Positions 52,075-62,369 of a stretch of 64,000 nucleotides of DNA are shown here, piece after piece. The notes beneath the pieces are model-generated. The model saw only the letters and a program-made list of their open reading frames with translations. It was not told where the DNA came from and searched no databases. Numbering within the stretch: the stretch's first letter is position 1; each line of letters begins with the position of its first letter. This DNA comes from Macrostomum hystrix (taxonomy: Eukaryota > Platyhelminthes > Macrostomidae). The DNA is taken from the NCBI GenBank assembly GCA_950097015.1, contig CATNEN010000005.1:3463501-3527500 (forward strand), in the 5' to 3' direction. The translations under genes and the position numbers were made by a program.

Positions 52075-52245
52075 TATGGGGAGATGGGAATTGAGCCTGA
52101 GGATATGGGAAGATGAGAATAGAGCCTGAGGATATGGGAAGATGGGAATCAAACCTGAGGATCTGGGAAGATGAGAATTGAGCCCGAGGATTTGAGAAGA
52201 TAGAAATTGAAACTGAGGATCTAGGAGGATGAGAATCGAACCTGG
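52075..52245. repeat. Short tandem repeat, about 29-30-bp unit
   Basis: Five or six units around gatatgggaagatgagaatt plus gagcctgag, downstream of receptor B. Confidence 0.85.
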
Positions 52246-52284
52246 GCAGTGGTCCTAGCTGAAGACCCAGTCAGCCTGTGATTT

Positions 52285-52635
52285 TCACACCTCAATGTCG
52301 GCTGCTCGAGCGGCCAAATCGTCTCGGAATTTTCTGCTGTCATCTGTACAAAAGGCTTTCACAATTTTCAAAATATTCACAATTAAGGCAGAATAAGTGC
52401 TCACTTCTCGCCGTGATGGACACTGAGCTGATGCTCTCCTGCTGTCTCAGTTTGATCACAAGCCAGTGGAATCCGGCATCAGCGCTTTGGGTGCCTTGAA
52501 TTAGTGAAGAAATTTCGAGGTGCCAACATGATTAGCTGAGCCACTCTAGAGGCAAGCACGATACGTTGAATGATACATATAGCTGGACGACTGCCACGAT
52601 GCTTCGATGTTGCTCTTGCGTATGAAAATATTACC
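52285..52635 (-). pseudogene. Broken copy (F) of A-type receptor exons 2-3
   Basis: 52405-52635 aligns with exon 2 of A and C on the minus strand (RKSNIEASWQSSSY near the start, dagFHW-equivalent gattccactggcttgtgatc) but meets a stop after RACL and loses frame. 52285-52330 matches the start of exon 3 (ctcaatgtcggctgctcgag). Upstream flank and SINE-2 match those of receptor A, so F is the relic of a third A-type gene. Confidence 0.8.
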
Positions 52636-52782
52636 TGCTACAAAAAATTTGCTCTAAAGAGTATCGATGGAATTTTGAAACAAGTGCTTGCAGAAGCTAG
52701 CAGAAGATGCCCGCTTTTAAGAAATGTGAACATTTCGTAAACACAAATCGTTCTTTCAGACCGATGTCCATAAACTTCCTCC

Positions 52783-53512
52783 TAAGGAGGGAGAGTGCCA
52801 GAGCGGTCTAACCACGTTTGCCTCTCGCAACAAGGTCCCTGAGTTCGATTCCACTGAGGACGCAGCCTCAGGCGGAGTGTACAGTGCCTGATGATGAGAA
52901 AGTCAGATCAGATGTGAGTGTGTGCTCAGGAGTGTGTACTCAGGAGTGTGTGCTCAGGAGTGTGTGCTCAGGAGTGTGTGCTTAGGAGAGTGTGCTCAGG
53001 AGTGTGTGCTCAGGAGAGTGTGCTCAGGAGTGTGTGCTCAGGAGTGTGTGCTCAGGAGTGTGTGCTCAGGAGAGTGTGCTCAGGATTGTGTGCTCAGGAG
53101 TGTGTGCTCAGGAGTGTGTGCTCAGGAGAGTGTGCTCAGGAGTGTGTGCTCAGGAGTGTGTGCTCAGGAGAGTGTGCTCAGGAGTGTGTGCTCAGGAGTG
53201 TGTGCTCAGGAGTGTGTGCTCAGGAGTGTGTGCTCAGGAGTGTGTGCTCAGGAGTGTGTGCTCAGGAGTGTGTGCTCAGGAGTGTGTGCTCAGGAGTGTG
53301 TGCTCAGGAGTGTGTGCTCAGGATTGTGTGCTTAGGAGTGTGTGCTCAGGAGTGTGTGCTCAGGAGTGTGTGCTCAGGAGTGTGTGCTCAGGAGTGTGTG
53401 CTCAGGAGTTAGCGGAATGGTAGAACTGCCTCCTCAATGGCTGCGGGTCTACTGTCACCAATAATGGATGTGCCAGTGCCCTCCAAAAATATTTAGTATT
53501 GTTGCTACCATG
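52783..53512 (+). mobile_element. SINE-2 copy split by a minisatellite
   Basis: Head with A box (agtgccagagcggtctaacc) and B box (ggtccctgagttcgattcca), tail gaatggtagaactgcctcct to gccctccaaaaatatttag. Between body and tail, 52917-53410 is a 14-bp tandem array. Confidence 0.85.
52917..53412. repeat. Minisatellite, 14-bp unit, about 35 copies, born inside a SINE
   Basis: Perfect and near-perfect copies of tgtgtgctcaggag (variants agtgtgctcagg, attgtgctcagg). The same 14-mer is present once in the SINE-2 at 46438. Open frames (VCSGVCAQE repeats) on the plus strand are artefacts. Confidence 0.97.
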
Positions 53513-53569
53513 CAGCTGCTAGGCTGAAACACGCAATTGTCCGAGGCAACTCTACCCACAATGGCGCAC

Positions 53570-53895
53570 GTCAGTATTGTGATGGCGAGGCGCAGATCAG
53601 ATAAATACTTCATGCTGTGAATGTAGCATGCAATTTGCTGGAGACCAAACCATTTGACTTATAGTTTTTCGGTTAAATTCAGCTAAAGCTAAATCTCAAG
53701 AATTTTATGGCCCTTGTACCCCAGATTTTGTTTACGGTTATTCGTCTAAACAATTCGCTTTTCACCGATGCGTTTTGCTTGCGATGCGATTCCATTGGGT
53801 AGTTATCGACCACAACTGCTTTGATCGCGTTATGAGGGCCTTGTCTTATCCACACACGCAATAGATTGTTTAGTCGAGTGTGCCTTACGGGCTTT
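53570..53895. repeat. Duplicated flank, right copy (pairs with 46561-46885)
   Basis: See the left copy; shares gtgatggcgaggcgcagatc and later blocks. It marks the outer limit of the duplicated A-type upstream region that includes pseudogene F. Confidence 0.72.
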
Positions 53896-54282
53896 AAACA
53901 CTCAGACTTCACATTCAAATATAAACGATAAAAATATTCTGCAGGTTTATTCGAACTGAATCAGCTGCATGCGTGGAAGCATTTTTATCTTGTCGGACAA
54001 TATTTTGGATCACGTTAAAACAGCCACAGGTCTTTACTTTCTGAGTCTGAAATCGTTAGTCAGAGTGGGTGACACTGTGAGAGAGTGGTGGAGAGTGTGC
54101 GAGGATGGAAGAGAGTTGCTGAGAGCGAGGTAGAGTGGGAAGGATTCGTGGCTGACAGACTCAGTTGGCATAGTGAAAAGCAAATATAGTACTACATGTG
54201 CAACATGCTTATCAACATGTTTATGCTTATTAGAAATATCGAGACTTTGCCAGTTTCTCTGTCCATTGCCTCTCAGCTCAGG
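53896..54282. other. Spacer
   Basis: No gene seen. A few imperfect gtggagagtgtg-type repeats occur near 54080-54140. Confidence 0.4.
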
Positions 54283-54668
54283 TCACTCGGTAACGTAAAC
54301 ACTGCGTTGCCATCGCGGACGCTCGGGCCTCGTTCGATTTTGTCGACTTTCGTGACTCCTCAGCCGACTCTGGAATTTTCGGCGAATTATCAGGTCGCAA
54401 CAATGAGTCCTGCAAGATGAATGCAGCATGTCGCAGCACAAACATGGACTTTAAAATCGGCTTGCAACTACATTTTAACTACCTTTCACAATTTGATGGT
54501 CGTGGGTCATTCTGATTTTGTAGTCCCTCATGGCGGCATCAATGAGGCATCTTTGATTGGATTACCTGGCTCTAACTAGCAGGATGCTGCCGACAATGAG
54601 AAATAGTATCAGAACAGAAACAAACCCAAGTAGAATCCCAATGGCCGGTTGCAGCTGAACAACACATT
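54283..54668 (-). CDS. Orphan transmembrane-plus-tail exon cassette (H) of a lectin-Ig receptor
   Basis: Two minus-strand exons with good sites. 54566-54668 enters in phase 1 like the TM exons of A and C and reads CVVQLQPAIGILLGFVSVLI then LFLIVGSILLVRAR, a membrane helix with a basic stop-transfer end. It leaves in phase 2 into 54283-54409, which enters in phase 2 and encodes a basic tail (DLIIRRKFQSRLRSHESRQN...) ending SVYVTE and a stop. The tail end resembles that of receptor C (SIYIEA). No ectodomain exons belong to it alone. It lies 2.2 kb downstream of receptor C on the same strand, so it is either an alternative 3' end of C or a relic. Confidence 0.6.
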
Positions 54669-54839
54669 CTGTAACACTATGTCTAGCAACAGAAATCATA
54701 TGTTAAATCAAGATACAGCTTTGCTGGTTCAAAAATTTGTCTTTGCCTGTCTTCCGCTTTGAATTCAGATCAGGCGAACTAAATATTTGAAGGTATAAAT
54801 CTTGTCAATTAGATTTCTTTGGCATTGTGCCTCGATTAA

Positions 54840-54950
54840 GGGCGGATGATACACGAAGGTTTTGCGGACATTTTGCTGAATTGCCTCGTTGGCTGCGGGC
54901 AAATTGGCTAACCAAACAACATGCCCACTGCCCTCCTGCAAATATTAATG
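54840..54950 (+). mobile_element. SINE-2 tail fragment
   Basis: Matches the SINE-2 tail (gaattgcctcgttggctgcg, cactgccctcctgcaaatat). The next array begins immediately after it. Confidence 0.7.
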
Positions 54951-55700
54951 TCTTGTGTCTCATCTATTCCGTGTCTCCTTTTTCCCTTGTCTCATCTCTC
55001 CGTGTCTTATCTATTCCGTGTCTCTTTTTTCCCTTGTCTCATTACTCCGTGTCTCATCTCTTCGTGTCTCATCTATTCCGTGTCTCATCTCTTCGTGTCT
55101 CATGTATTCCGTGTCTCTTTTTTCCCTTGTCTCATTACTCCGTGTCTCATCTATTCCGTGTCTCTTTTTTCACTTGTCTCATTACTCCGTGTCTCATCTC
55201 TTCGTATCTCATGTATTCCGTGTCTCATCTCTTCGTGTCTCATCTCTTCGTGTCTCATGTATTCCGTGTCTCATCTCTTCGTGTCTCATGTATTCCGTGT
55301 CTCATCTCTCTGTGTCTCATCTCTTCGTGTCTCATGTATTCCGTGTCTCATCTCTTCGTGTCTCATCTCTCCGTGTCTCATCTATTCCGTGTCTCATCTC
55401 TCCGTGTCTCATCTCTCCGTGTCTCATCTATTCCGTGTCTCAGTTATTCCGTGTCTCATCTCTCCGTGTCTTATCTATTCCGTGTCTCATCTCTCCGTGT
55501 CTCATCTATTCCGTGTCTCAGTTATTCCGTGTCTCATCTCTCCGTGTCTTATCTATTCCGTGTCTCATCTCTCCGTGTCTCATCTATTCCGTGTCTCAGT
55601 TATTCCGTGTCTCATCTCTCCGTGTCTTATCTATTCCGTGTCTCATCTCTCCGTGTCTCATCTATTCCGTGTCTCAGTTATTCCGTGTCTCTTCTTAGCG
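54950..55700. repeat. Minisatellite, 15-16-bp unit (gtgtctcatct...), about 47 copies
   Basis: Units of cgtgtctcatctattc and cgtgtctcatctctc alternate. The motif starts directly at the SINE-2 tail. Long plus-strand frames (HLFRVSSLRVS repeats) are artefacts. Confidence 0.96.
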
Positions 55701-56054
55701 ATAACATCTGGGCTGGTAACCCTCATGCCTTATAGAGCTGACTACCAGTGGAGGTCATGGTTGAACTAACAGCTGTAATTTACTCAATTCATGTGAGCGA
55801 AGAAATTACAACACATGGAATAGCTGCATGTGAGAATGTAAAAATTTATTTCACTTAGTAGACAACAAAGCTTTAGATTGACTTCCAAGTTGTGATTCGA
55901 AAATTTGAGATTGAAAATCGAGTAACAGCCAGGCAAACATGACGTCCTTATTTAAAGGACCCGCTGATATTAGCTTGAACATAATATCTACTAGCCATGC
56001 TTATTACTTGAAGTTAGCGCGAGTAAGATGTGGCTAATAAAACTATTATTGGTT
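55701..56054. other. Spacer
   Basis: Nothing recognised. Confidence 0.4.
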
Positions 56055-56220
56055 ACAGTGGCACAGCGGTCTAACGCACTCGCCTATCGCACGAAGGTCC
56101 CTGAGCTCGATTCCACATTAATTTGGCGCGCCCCCGCGGAAAGAAGGCTTGGGACTTGATGCCCACAGCCCTCCTGCACATATTAATATCTGTTGTGTCT
56201 CATCTCTCCTGTGTCTCATC
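56055..56220 (+). mobile_element. SINE-2 copy, internally deleted
   Basis: Head with A box (agtggcacagcggtctaacg) and B box (ggtccctgagctcgattcca) joins an early tail (cacagccctcctgcacatat). It is followed by three gtgtctcatct units, the same motif that follows the SINE-2 tail at 54950. Confidence 0.78.
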
Positions 56221-56819
56221 TCCCTTTTAGTCACTCACGAACAGCCCAGCGAACTCACCCAAGTAAATTCACCCAAGTACTCATTTGTTACGAGTGTTTA
56301 GTGCTGGATCACTTTTTAGTGATACTAAAACATAATTTAGTCTAAAACATAAAACATAATAGTGATTACTAAACATAACACATTTAGTGCGATTGCAAAG
56401 TACTGAATAAGCATAAAGACTTGATACGAAGACTCAGCGCAGAGCTTTCAGGCACACTTGTTTAACAAAAGCCTTCTGCTTTAACAGCAGAAACTGTCGA
56501 AACATATAAACAGGACTCAGTCAAAAACAAAGAAAACATTTCCGGTCTAAAATAGTATTGGTTTCACGGCAAACGGTATGATTAATTAGGAAGGCTAGTT
56601 CTGTCACCGCATTCATGAGTACATCATCCAACAGTGACTGAATTCGTGCTGAATATCATATTAATCAAATCTGCCATGGATAAAATGTTCCAAGAGTAGG
56701 CACAGTGAAAGCTGTCAGCACATGCAGTTCATTCCGTGTCGACAGCAAAACCAGTTTCCGAAACATCAGTTCCAGCATGATCACCTCCAGCAATGCAGCG
56801 CATTCAACACGCATTGGAG
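56221..56819. other. Receptor C 3' flank
   Basis: No gene seen; probably the 3'UTR of receptor C and spacer. Confidence 0.4.
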
Positions 56820-59526
56820 CTAAGCTTCGATGTAGATGCTTGCTCGAGATGGTCGAGCTGCCGACATCTTGATGGCTTGCTGGCGCTCAACAATGGCCAG
56901 CTGCCTCTGAAACAGTTGAGCACTGATTTATCAAAGCCAGATTTCATAAAAAGTTTGTCAGGTAAAGCTGCTACCTTTGTTTTCACCAGATAACCGCAAA
57001 CGCTCAAGAGTGCCGCGGTGAGAACAGCAATGAGCAACCAAGGAAGCCAGATCACTGAGCACACTTGCTTTGGCTGCATGTCGGATTTCGTTGCAGCTGA
57101 AATCACAGAGCAGCGAGCATCAAATTTCATTGCGACTGATTTTCTACAAAAGCTTAAACTCTTCTTACACTTCTGTTTCCAGTCGATGCTTGCGTGAGTT
57201 GAGAACAGCAGTCGAGACTGGCTCACTTCATCAAACTGATGAGCTGAGCAGTTTGCAGTCAGCCTGTCAACATAGGAGCACTTCTCACAGACCCACACAG
57301 AGGTCAGTGACTGTGAGCTGGTCATACTCGAGTTTCCAAGTCTTCGCAGAGTGAGCAGTCTGAGACTCGAGTCGGTAGCAATGCACTCATGCTCAGGAGT
57401 AGGCTCTGACACTGACGACTCAAAAGTTATTGCGAATCGAGCTCGAGACCCCACACTGAGACTGTGCTCATCAACGGAGATCGACAGATGTCTCGGAGGA
57501 TCTGCAATGTGCACTTTTATGAGTGAGTGTTGGATAGTTTGATGGGCTCATTGGTAACGAGCCACTCACGGAGTACTCGCAGGGTCTGGCTGCTGAGCAC
57601 CTCATCGCCTAGGCTGCAGATGTAGTTGCCTGCATCAGACAGCTGCACCTGCTCAATCAGGTGAGCTTGCAATCCGGTGGAGAGTGTCAGAGGGGAGTTT
57701 TCACGAGTCAGTCTGACCATTTTGATCGTCTCATTGTTCTGTATGCAATCGACATGGCATCTGACGGTGACTTGTGAGTTTTGAATCGCCGAATTCTTTG
57801 ATATATTCGCTATTGATGAAATTCGGAATTAGGTATGAAAAACATTGTAAACGGTAAGAAGGTCACATGGAGTATTTCAAACTCCAACATTTTGTCTGTA
57901 TCTCCTAAATTATTCAACCATTCGCCATGAAAGTCCTTAACCCGGGCTAAAACTTTTAGCTCTATCCGATTAAACAACTTCCAGAATCACAAAACGTCAG
58001 CATCGTCGAGATATTTAAGAATTCTCGTCGGGGTGTCTACTATTGTGAGGCTACTATTGTGAGGCTACTATTGTGAGGCTACTATTGTGAGGCTACTATT
58101 GTGAGGCTACTATTGTGAGGCTACTATCGTTAGTCTATTATTGTGAGGCTACTATTGTGAGGCTACTATTGTGAGGCTACTATTGTGAGGCTACTATTGT
58201 GAGGCTACTATTGTGAGGCTACTATTGTGAGGCTACTATTGTGAGGCTACTATTGTGAGGCTACTATTGTGAGGCTACTATTGTGAGGCTACTATTGTGA
58301 GGCTACTATTGTGAGGCTACTATTGTGAGGCTACTATTGTGAGGCTACTATTGTGAGGCTACTATTGTGAGGCTACTATTGTGAGGCTACTATTGTGAGG
58401 CTACTATTGTGAGGCTACTGTTGTTGACTATTTTGCATTGATTGATATTGTTATTTTTTTACTTTTGAACCGCTAGAGTTCGCCAAGAGGTTTATACAGA
58501 ACAATGTCACTAGTCCATGTCACCTAGGACTTCGACATGCATCGCTGAATATCTCGACTATGCTAGCTCAGACGGCTCTAAAAGCTAGTTCATCGTAAAA
58601 GATGGAAAACTTCATTCATACGTGATATCTTACTGAATGCAGCAAATCTTCTGAGCCACATGTCGACGAAAGCCATCGCTCGTCTAATGGGCTTTGTTTC
58701 TGTCGCGACAAATCTCCTTAATAAAACAATGCGGACCTGAAAAGGGTCTCACATTCCGTACTGATGTGGAACGGACACGAATTTTTACCTTAATTTTTGC
58801 GTCTGCAATTACCTTATGTGTAGTGCAGTTTACAGTCAAAGTTTGTCCGTATGAAACTTTGTTTGGCGTCCTTCCGCACAGCCTCCAGGTTCCGCTTTTC
58901 GCCCCCTGAAAGACGGAGCTGATGTTTCTCAAGTCGCAGTGGTTCGAGCCGAAGTCCAGGTCTTCCGGCGATGTCCACACCTCAATGTCTGCTGCTTGAG
59001 CGGTCAAATTGTCTCCGTAGGTCGTAAGTTCATATTGACTCAAAGCTTTTAAGTTGAGAAAAAATATCTGTATTAAATAAGCAACTTGGGCGTTTTATAT
59101 GGCAGGATAAAATCACAGGAAGAGTAAGTGCTCACTTCTGACTCTGATGGACACAGAGCTGATGCTCTCCTGCTGTCTCAGTTTTATCACAAACCAGTGG
59201 AATCCGGCAACAGCGCTCTTGGTGCCCTCCTTGGAGTGAGCAAATCGCCAGGAGCCAACTTCATCAGCTAAGCGACTCCAGAAGCAAGTGCTCGGTGGTG
59301 GATCGAAGCTGGATGACTGCCATGATGCTTCAATGGTGCTCTTTCTGATTGGAAGCATACCTGTTTGAAGCAATTGGGTTAACAAACAATGGAAAGCATT
59401 ATAGATACATAAATCCAGTATTGGGAAACCTGACCGTGCCAGCTCACATCTGTCTGAGTCCCCTCGACTCAGAATGGCGAATCCAAGAAAAGCCAGGGTG
59501 ACACGCAACGCAGCCAGATGGTTCAT
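56820..59526 (-). CDS. Lectin-Ig membrane receptor C (type I)
   Basis: Eight exons in phase: 59448-59526, 59136-59360, 58813-59045, 58634-58736, 57570-57809, 57169-57501, 56975-57096 and 56820-56906, 473 residues. Signal peptide MNHLAALRVTLAFLGFAILS; F5/8C-like lectin domain (ASWQSSSF, FHWFVIKL, ADIEVWTS, WRLCGRTP); Ig-like domain with the classic DAGNYIC before the second Cys and CHVDC at the first, no core Trp; family domain (FESSVSEPTPEHEC, SVWVCEKC); TM helix WLPWLLIAVLTAALLSVCGY; short tail RQLAIVERQQAIKMSAARPS...SIYIEA. The last two introns are only 72 and 68 nt; the 72-nt one has no stop in frame, so retention would also give a protein. Exons 1-3 and their introns are nearly the same as in A, while the Ig exon is closer to B. 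Exon boundaries are inferred from sites and phase. Confidence 0.8.
58030..58428. repeat. Minisatellite, 14-bp unit, about 28 copies
   Basis: Almost perfect gaggctactattgt units in intron 4 of receptor C; the homogeneity suggests recent expansion. Receptor A has no such array in the corresponding intron. Confidence 0.97.
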
Positions 59527-59929
59527 GATTTCTATCAATTGATCAAAGCTTTGTCGAGCTTTCATATCGAAATACTTCTAAACTTTAAGATCGCAGTTTA
59601 TATGTGAATCTGCTGTTGGCATGTTGACTGAATAGTTGTTCCTGTAAATAGTGCATTCTTAGAGCTTAATTTAAACTGGGTCCGTTATTCTAAGAGTTAT
59701 TTGTGTGGGTCTCGGAACTAAAGATAACGAATCATTTTCCAGAAGGAAATTTCCTGATGCTATTCAGTTGAATTTTATTTGGTAACTGTGTGGGGACAAG
59801 TCAGAATACTGTGTAGAATTATTCACTTTTATTTGCAAACAAAAGTTGCATTTTTTTATAAAGAGTTGGCAAGCTTCACTCGGAAGGTGCACGAATAAGA
59901 ATTTAAAGAAAGAGATGAACAGTTCAATA

Positions 59930-60718
59930 TTTACCTTGCTGAGTATGACTGCGAGCCAAGTACCGATAACAACGAGTCCTACTGCGATCGCCAACATCAC
60001 CGGTTTAAAAGAGCTCTTAACAGCTGGTTCTGCGCTAACTGGTGTAGTTGGGGAAGTGCTTGACTGCCTGTCTGCCATTGTAATGGTTTCAGCATGAGAA
60101 TATTTATCCGTGCTCTTGGAGCCAACTTCAGCTGCCTCAGTCGGAATGGTAGAGTCCGTTGTCAAAGGACAAGAATGACTCGCTGTGGTGCTGTAGGTCC
60201 ATGAGAGTTTATCATCATTCCAATGTGCTTTTCGTCTCGGTGGTCTCTCAGAAAGCATTTGTGCAGAGGATGAGGATCTGACTACGTTGACTCGAAGGTG
60301 AAATTCCGTCCGACGGCTTAGTGGCGCAGTTGTCATTTGAGTAGATGCTCAGGTTGCTTGGCGATCTGAGAACAGGGATTGTTGAGTTTGTGAGACTGCA
60401 GACATTGCTGTGTGCTCTTGTGAAATGGCACTTATGTGGGCTTCATTGTATACTCACAGTAGACTTTGAGCAGTCGGGAGCTGAGGACCTCGTCACCCAC
60501 TCTGCATGAGTAGCTGCCAGCGTGACTTTCGTTCACATTTTGAATGGATTCTGACACGCTGCTGGCACTCGAGTTGCCAGAAGTGCGAAAGGTGCTTGCG
60601 TTCTTGTTTCCGTTGGGCTTTGCGAGAGTCAGAATAAAACTTTCTTCATGGCACACTGCGGCCAAACAGCTCACTGTGACGTTTGAGTTTCTCACAACTT
60701 CATCGGATGGCTCAATCG
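59930..60718 (-). pseudogene. Inverted broken copy (D) of receptor B exons 5-6
   Basis: 60436-60718 is an open Ig-like exon (VTVSCLAAVC ... HAGSYSCRVG) very close to exon 5 of B; 59942-60370 matches exon 6 including the stalk and TM helix (MLAIAVGLVVIGTWLAVIL). In exon 6 a 1-nt loss near 60305 and a deletion of about 100 bp near 60230 break the frame. Homology to B stops just after the exon 6 donor. No exons 1-4 or tail exon are seen. Confidence 0.85.
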
Positions 60719-60859
60719 TAGCTAATATTTTTAAGGAACGAGTGACTCAAGCTGCGATAATCGATCGCACTAAAAGCCTAAATTTCTTTACTTTTTGATA
60801 AAGGAATTTTCCAAGTAAAATTTTATTTGTAGGAGTTCCTAGTAAAAGTAGTATGAAAT

Positions 60860-61060
60860 GAGACTTGTCGACATTTTAAAGTTATAACAATGGTGCATTT
60901 CTAGAAACGCAGATACGGTTGCGTCTGATGGAAATACAGCGAGAAGAACAGAAGTGATGACAGGATCAACTTGACGACTCGAAAAGTTTAAAACCAAAAT
61001 TAGCACTCCTTTGTTGCAGGGTAATTGTAGTGGGTAGTGGGTGGCACAATATCGAGAAAA
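60860..61060 (-). pseudogene. Mutated copy of the 47.4-kb signal-peptide exon
   Basis: The minus strand matches 47345-47495 (LLAVFPSDATVSAFLEMHHC), but the start codon is changed to ttg. It lies just upstream of pseudogene D, as the intact version lies upstream of receptor B, so both were copied in one inverted block. Confidence 0.75.
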
Positions 61061-61259
61061 CTTTCCTGCATAAACTACCATCTGCTTTTACAGGGACACA
61101 ATGCCTATGATATTTAAAAGACATTTAAATTATACCTGAATATATTTAGCCCGCCTGATCTGAATTCTAAACGAAGATTATTTTTAAACCAGCTAAGCTG
61201 AATCTTGATTTAAAAATGATTTCCGTTTCTAGACATGGTTTGACAGAATGCGTTGTTTA

Positions 61260-61855
61260 GCTAAATATCATCCCATGGTTTACCTGTCTCATCATTTGAT
61301 AGGGTACCTGTCTCATACCATGGTTTACCTGTCTCATCATTTCATTGGGTACCTGTCTCATCATTTCATTGGGTACCTGTCTTATACCATGGTTTACCTG
61401 TCTCATCATTTCATTGGGTACCTGTCTCATACCATGGTTTACCTGTCTCATCATTTCATTGGGTACCTGTCTCATCATTTCATTGGGTACCTGTCTCATC
61501 ATTTGATAGGGTACCTGTCTTATACCATGGTTTACCTGTCTCATCATTTGATAGGGTACCTGTCTCATACCATGGTTTACCTGTCTCATCATTTCATTGG
61601 GTACCTGTCTCATACCATGGTTTACCTGTCTCATCATTTCATTGGGTACCTGTCTTATAACATGGTTTACCTGTCTCATCATTTCATTGGGTACCTGTCT
61701 TATACCATGGTTTACCTGTCTCATCATTTCATTGGGTACCTGTCTTATACCATGGTTTACCTGTCTCATCATTTCATTGGGTACCTGCATCATACAATGG
61801 TTTTCCTGTCTGATAATTTCGTTGGGTACCTGTCTCATCACTTTTTTGTTAGCCC
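61260..61855. repeat. Minisatellite, about 22-23-bp units in 45-bp pairs
   Basis: Units gtacctgtctcatcatttcattg and atggtttacctgtctcatac-type alternate. Open frames on both strands (MMRQVNHGMRQVP on the minus strand) are artefacts. Confidence 0.95.
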
Positions 61856-61857
61856 CT

Positions 61858-61915
61858 TGTAATAGCTGCGGCTGTGTCAGTGGCTGTTAATCTGGCTCAA
61901 CTGTCGCTACTCCCA
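61858..61915 (+). mobile_element. SINE-1 tail scrap
   Basis: aatagctgcggctgtgtcag and aatctggctcaa match the tail of SINE-1 at about 7350-7385. Confidence 0.55.
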
Positions 61916-61930
61916 AAATAATTGTCTCAG

Positions 61931-62369
61931 GCCACGCCAAGAAGAAGATCTTCATGCTATTCGATCTGGAGCCAGATGCTTCACTCCAGGCTGGAACATT
62001 CTTCTCTGGCGACGGCTTCGACCAGGAATTCGTTGACGTGCTGTGCCAGCAATGCACCCTGTATCTGCGCAGGAAGGCGGAAATTTTAAATCGCGTGTTA
62101 GCACCGTGTCGCTGAGCCTGGATGATATTAGGCGCGTACTACGGGCGCTAATTTTAGAAGGCCTAGTTGAGACTAAAAGCGGACTAGCTAGCGGATCTAG
62201 TCTGTACAGGTTGGCCAAGTCTCAGCTGCCGTCCAGTTCTGGTGGTGACTTTGGCGCAGTTCGGGTGCCCTGCGTCTCCTGTCCTGTGTCTGGCGACTGT
62301 CGAATTGGTGGGGATATATCGCCTATTGGCTGCGCTTACCTAACCGACTGGGCTAAGGGACAGTTTTAG
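61931..62369 (+). pseudogene. POLR3F: C-terminal fragment of RNA polymerase III subunit RPC6, frameshifted
   Basis: RPC6 (C34) is a winged-helix subunit of RNA polymerase III needed for promoter opening. After a possible acceptor at 61930 the first part reads KKKIFMLFDLEPD and FDQEFVDVLCQQC; from about 62075 the matching frame shifts to VSLSLDDIRRVLRALILEGL and ends VPCVSCPVSGDCRIGGDISP...TDWAKGQF. All four C-terminal cysteines that ligate the iron-sulfur cluster in the family are kept. About 25-30 family residues are missing at the shift, and no N-terminal exons are in the window. It is either a displaced relic or an unusual exon with an assembly error. Confidence 0.75.

Noticed and set aside
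52918-53423. Cys-rich VCSGVCAQE repeat frames resembling a secreted Cys-rich protein
   Set aside because: 14-bp array inside a SINE, open in all three frames.
54827-55769. Frames of HLFRVSSLRVS type up to 302 codons
   Set aside because: 15-16-bp tandem array following a SINE tail, open in all three frames.
61248-61890. Frames on both strands (MMRQVNHGMRQVP; HHFIGYLSHTMVYL)
   Set aside because: Tandem array; simultaneous open frames on both strands come from repeat composition.
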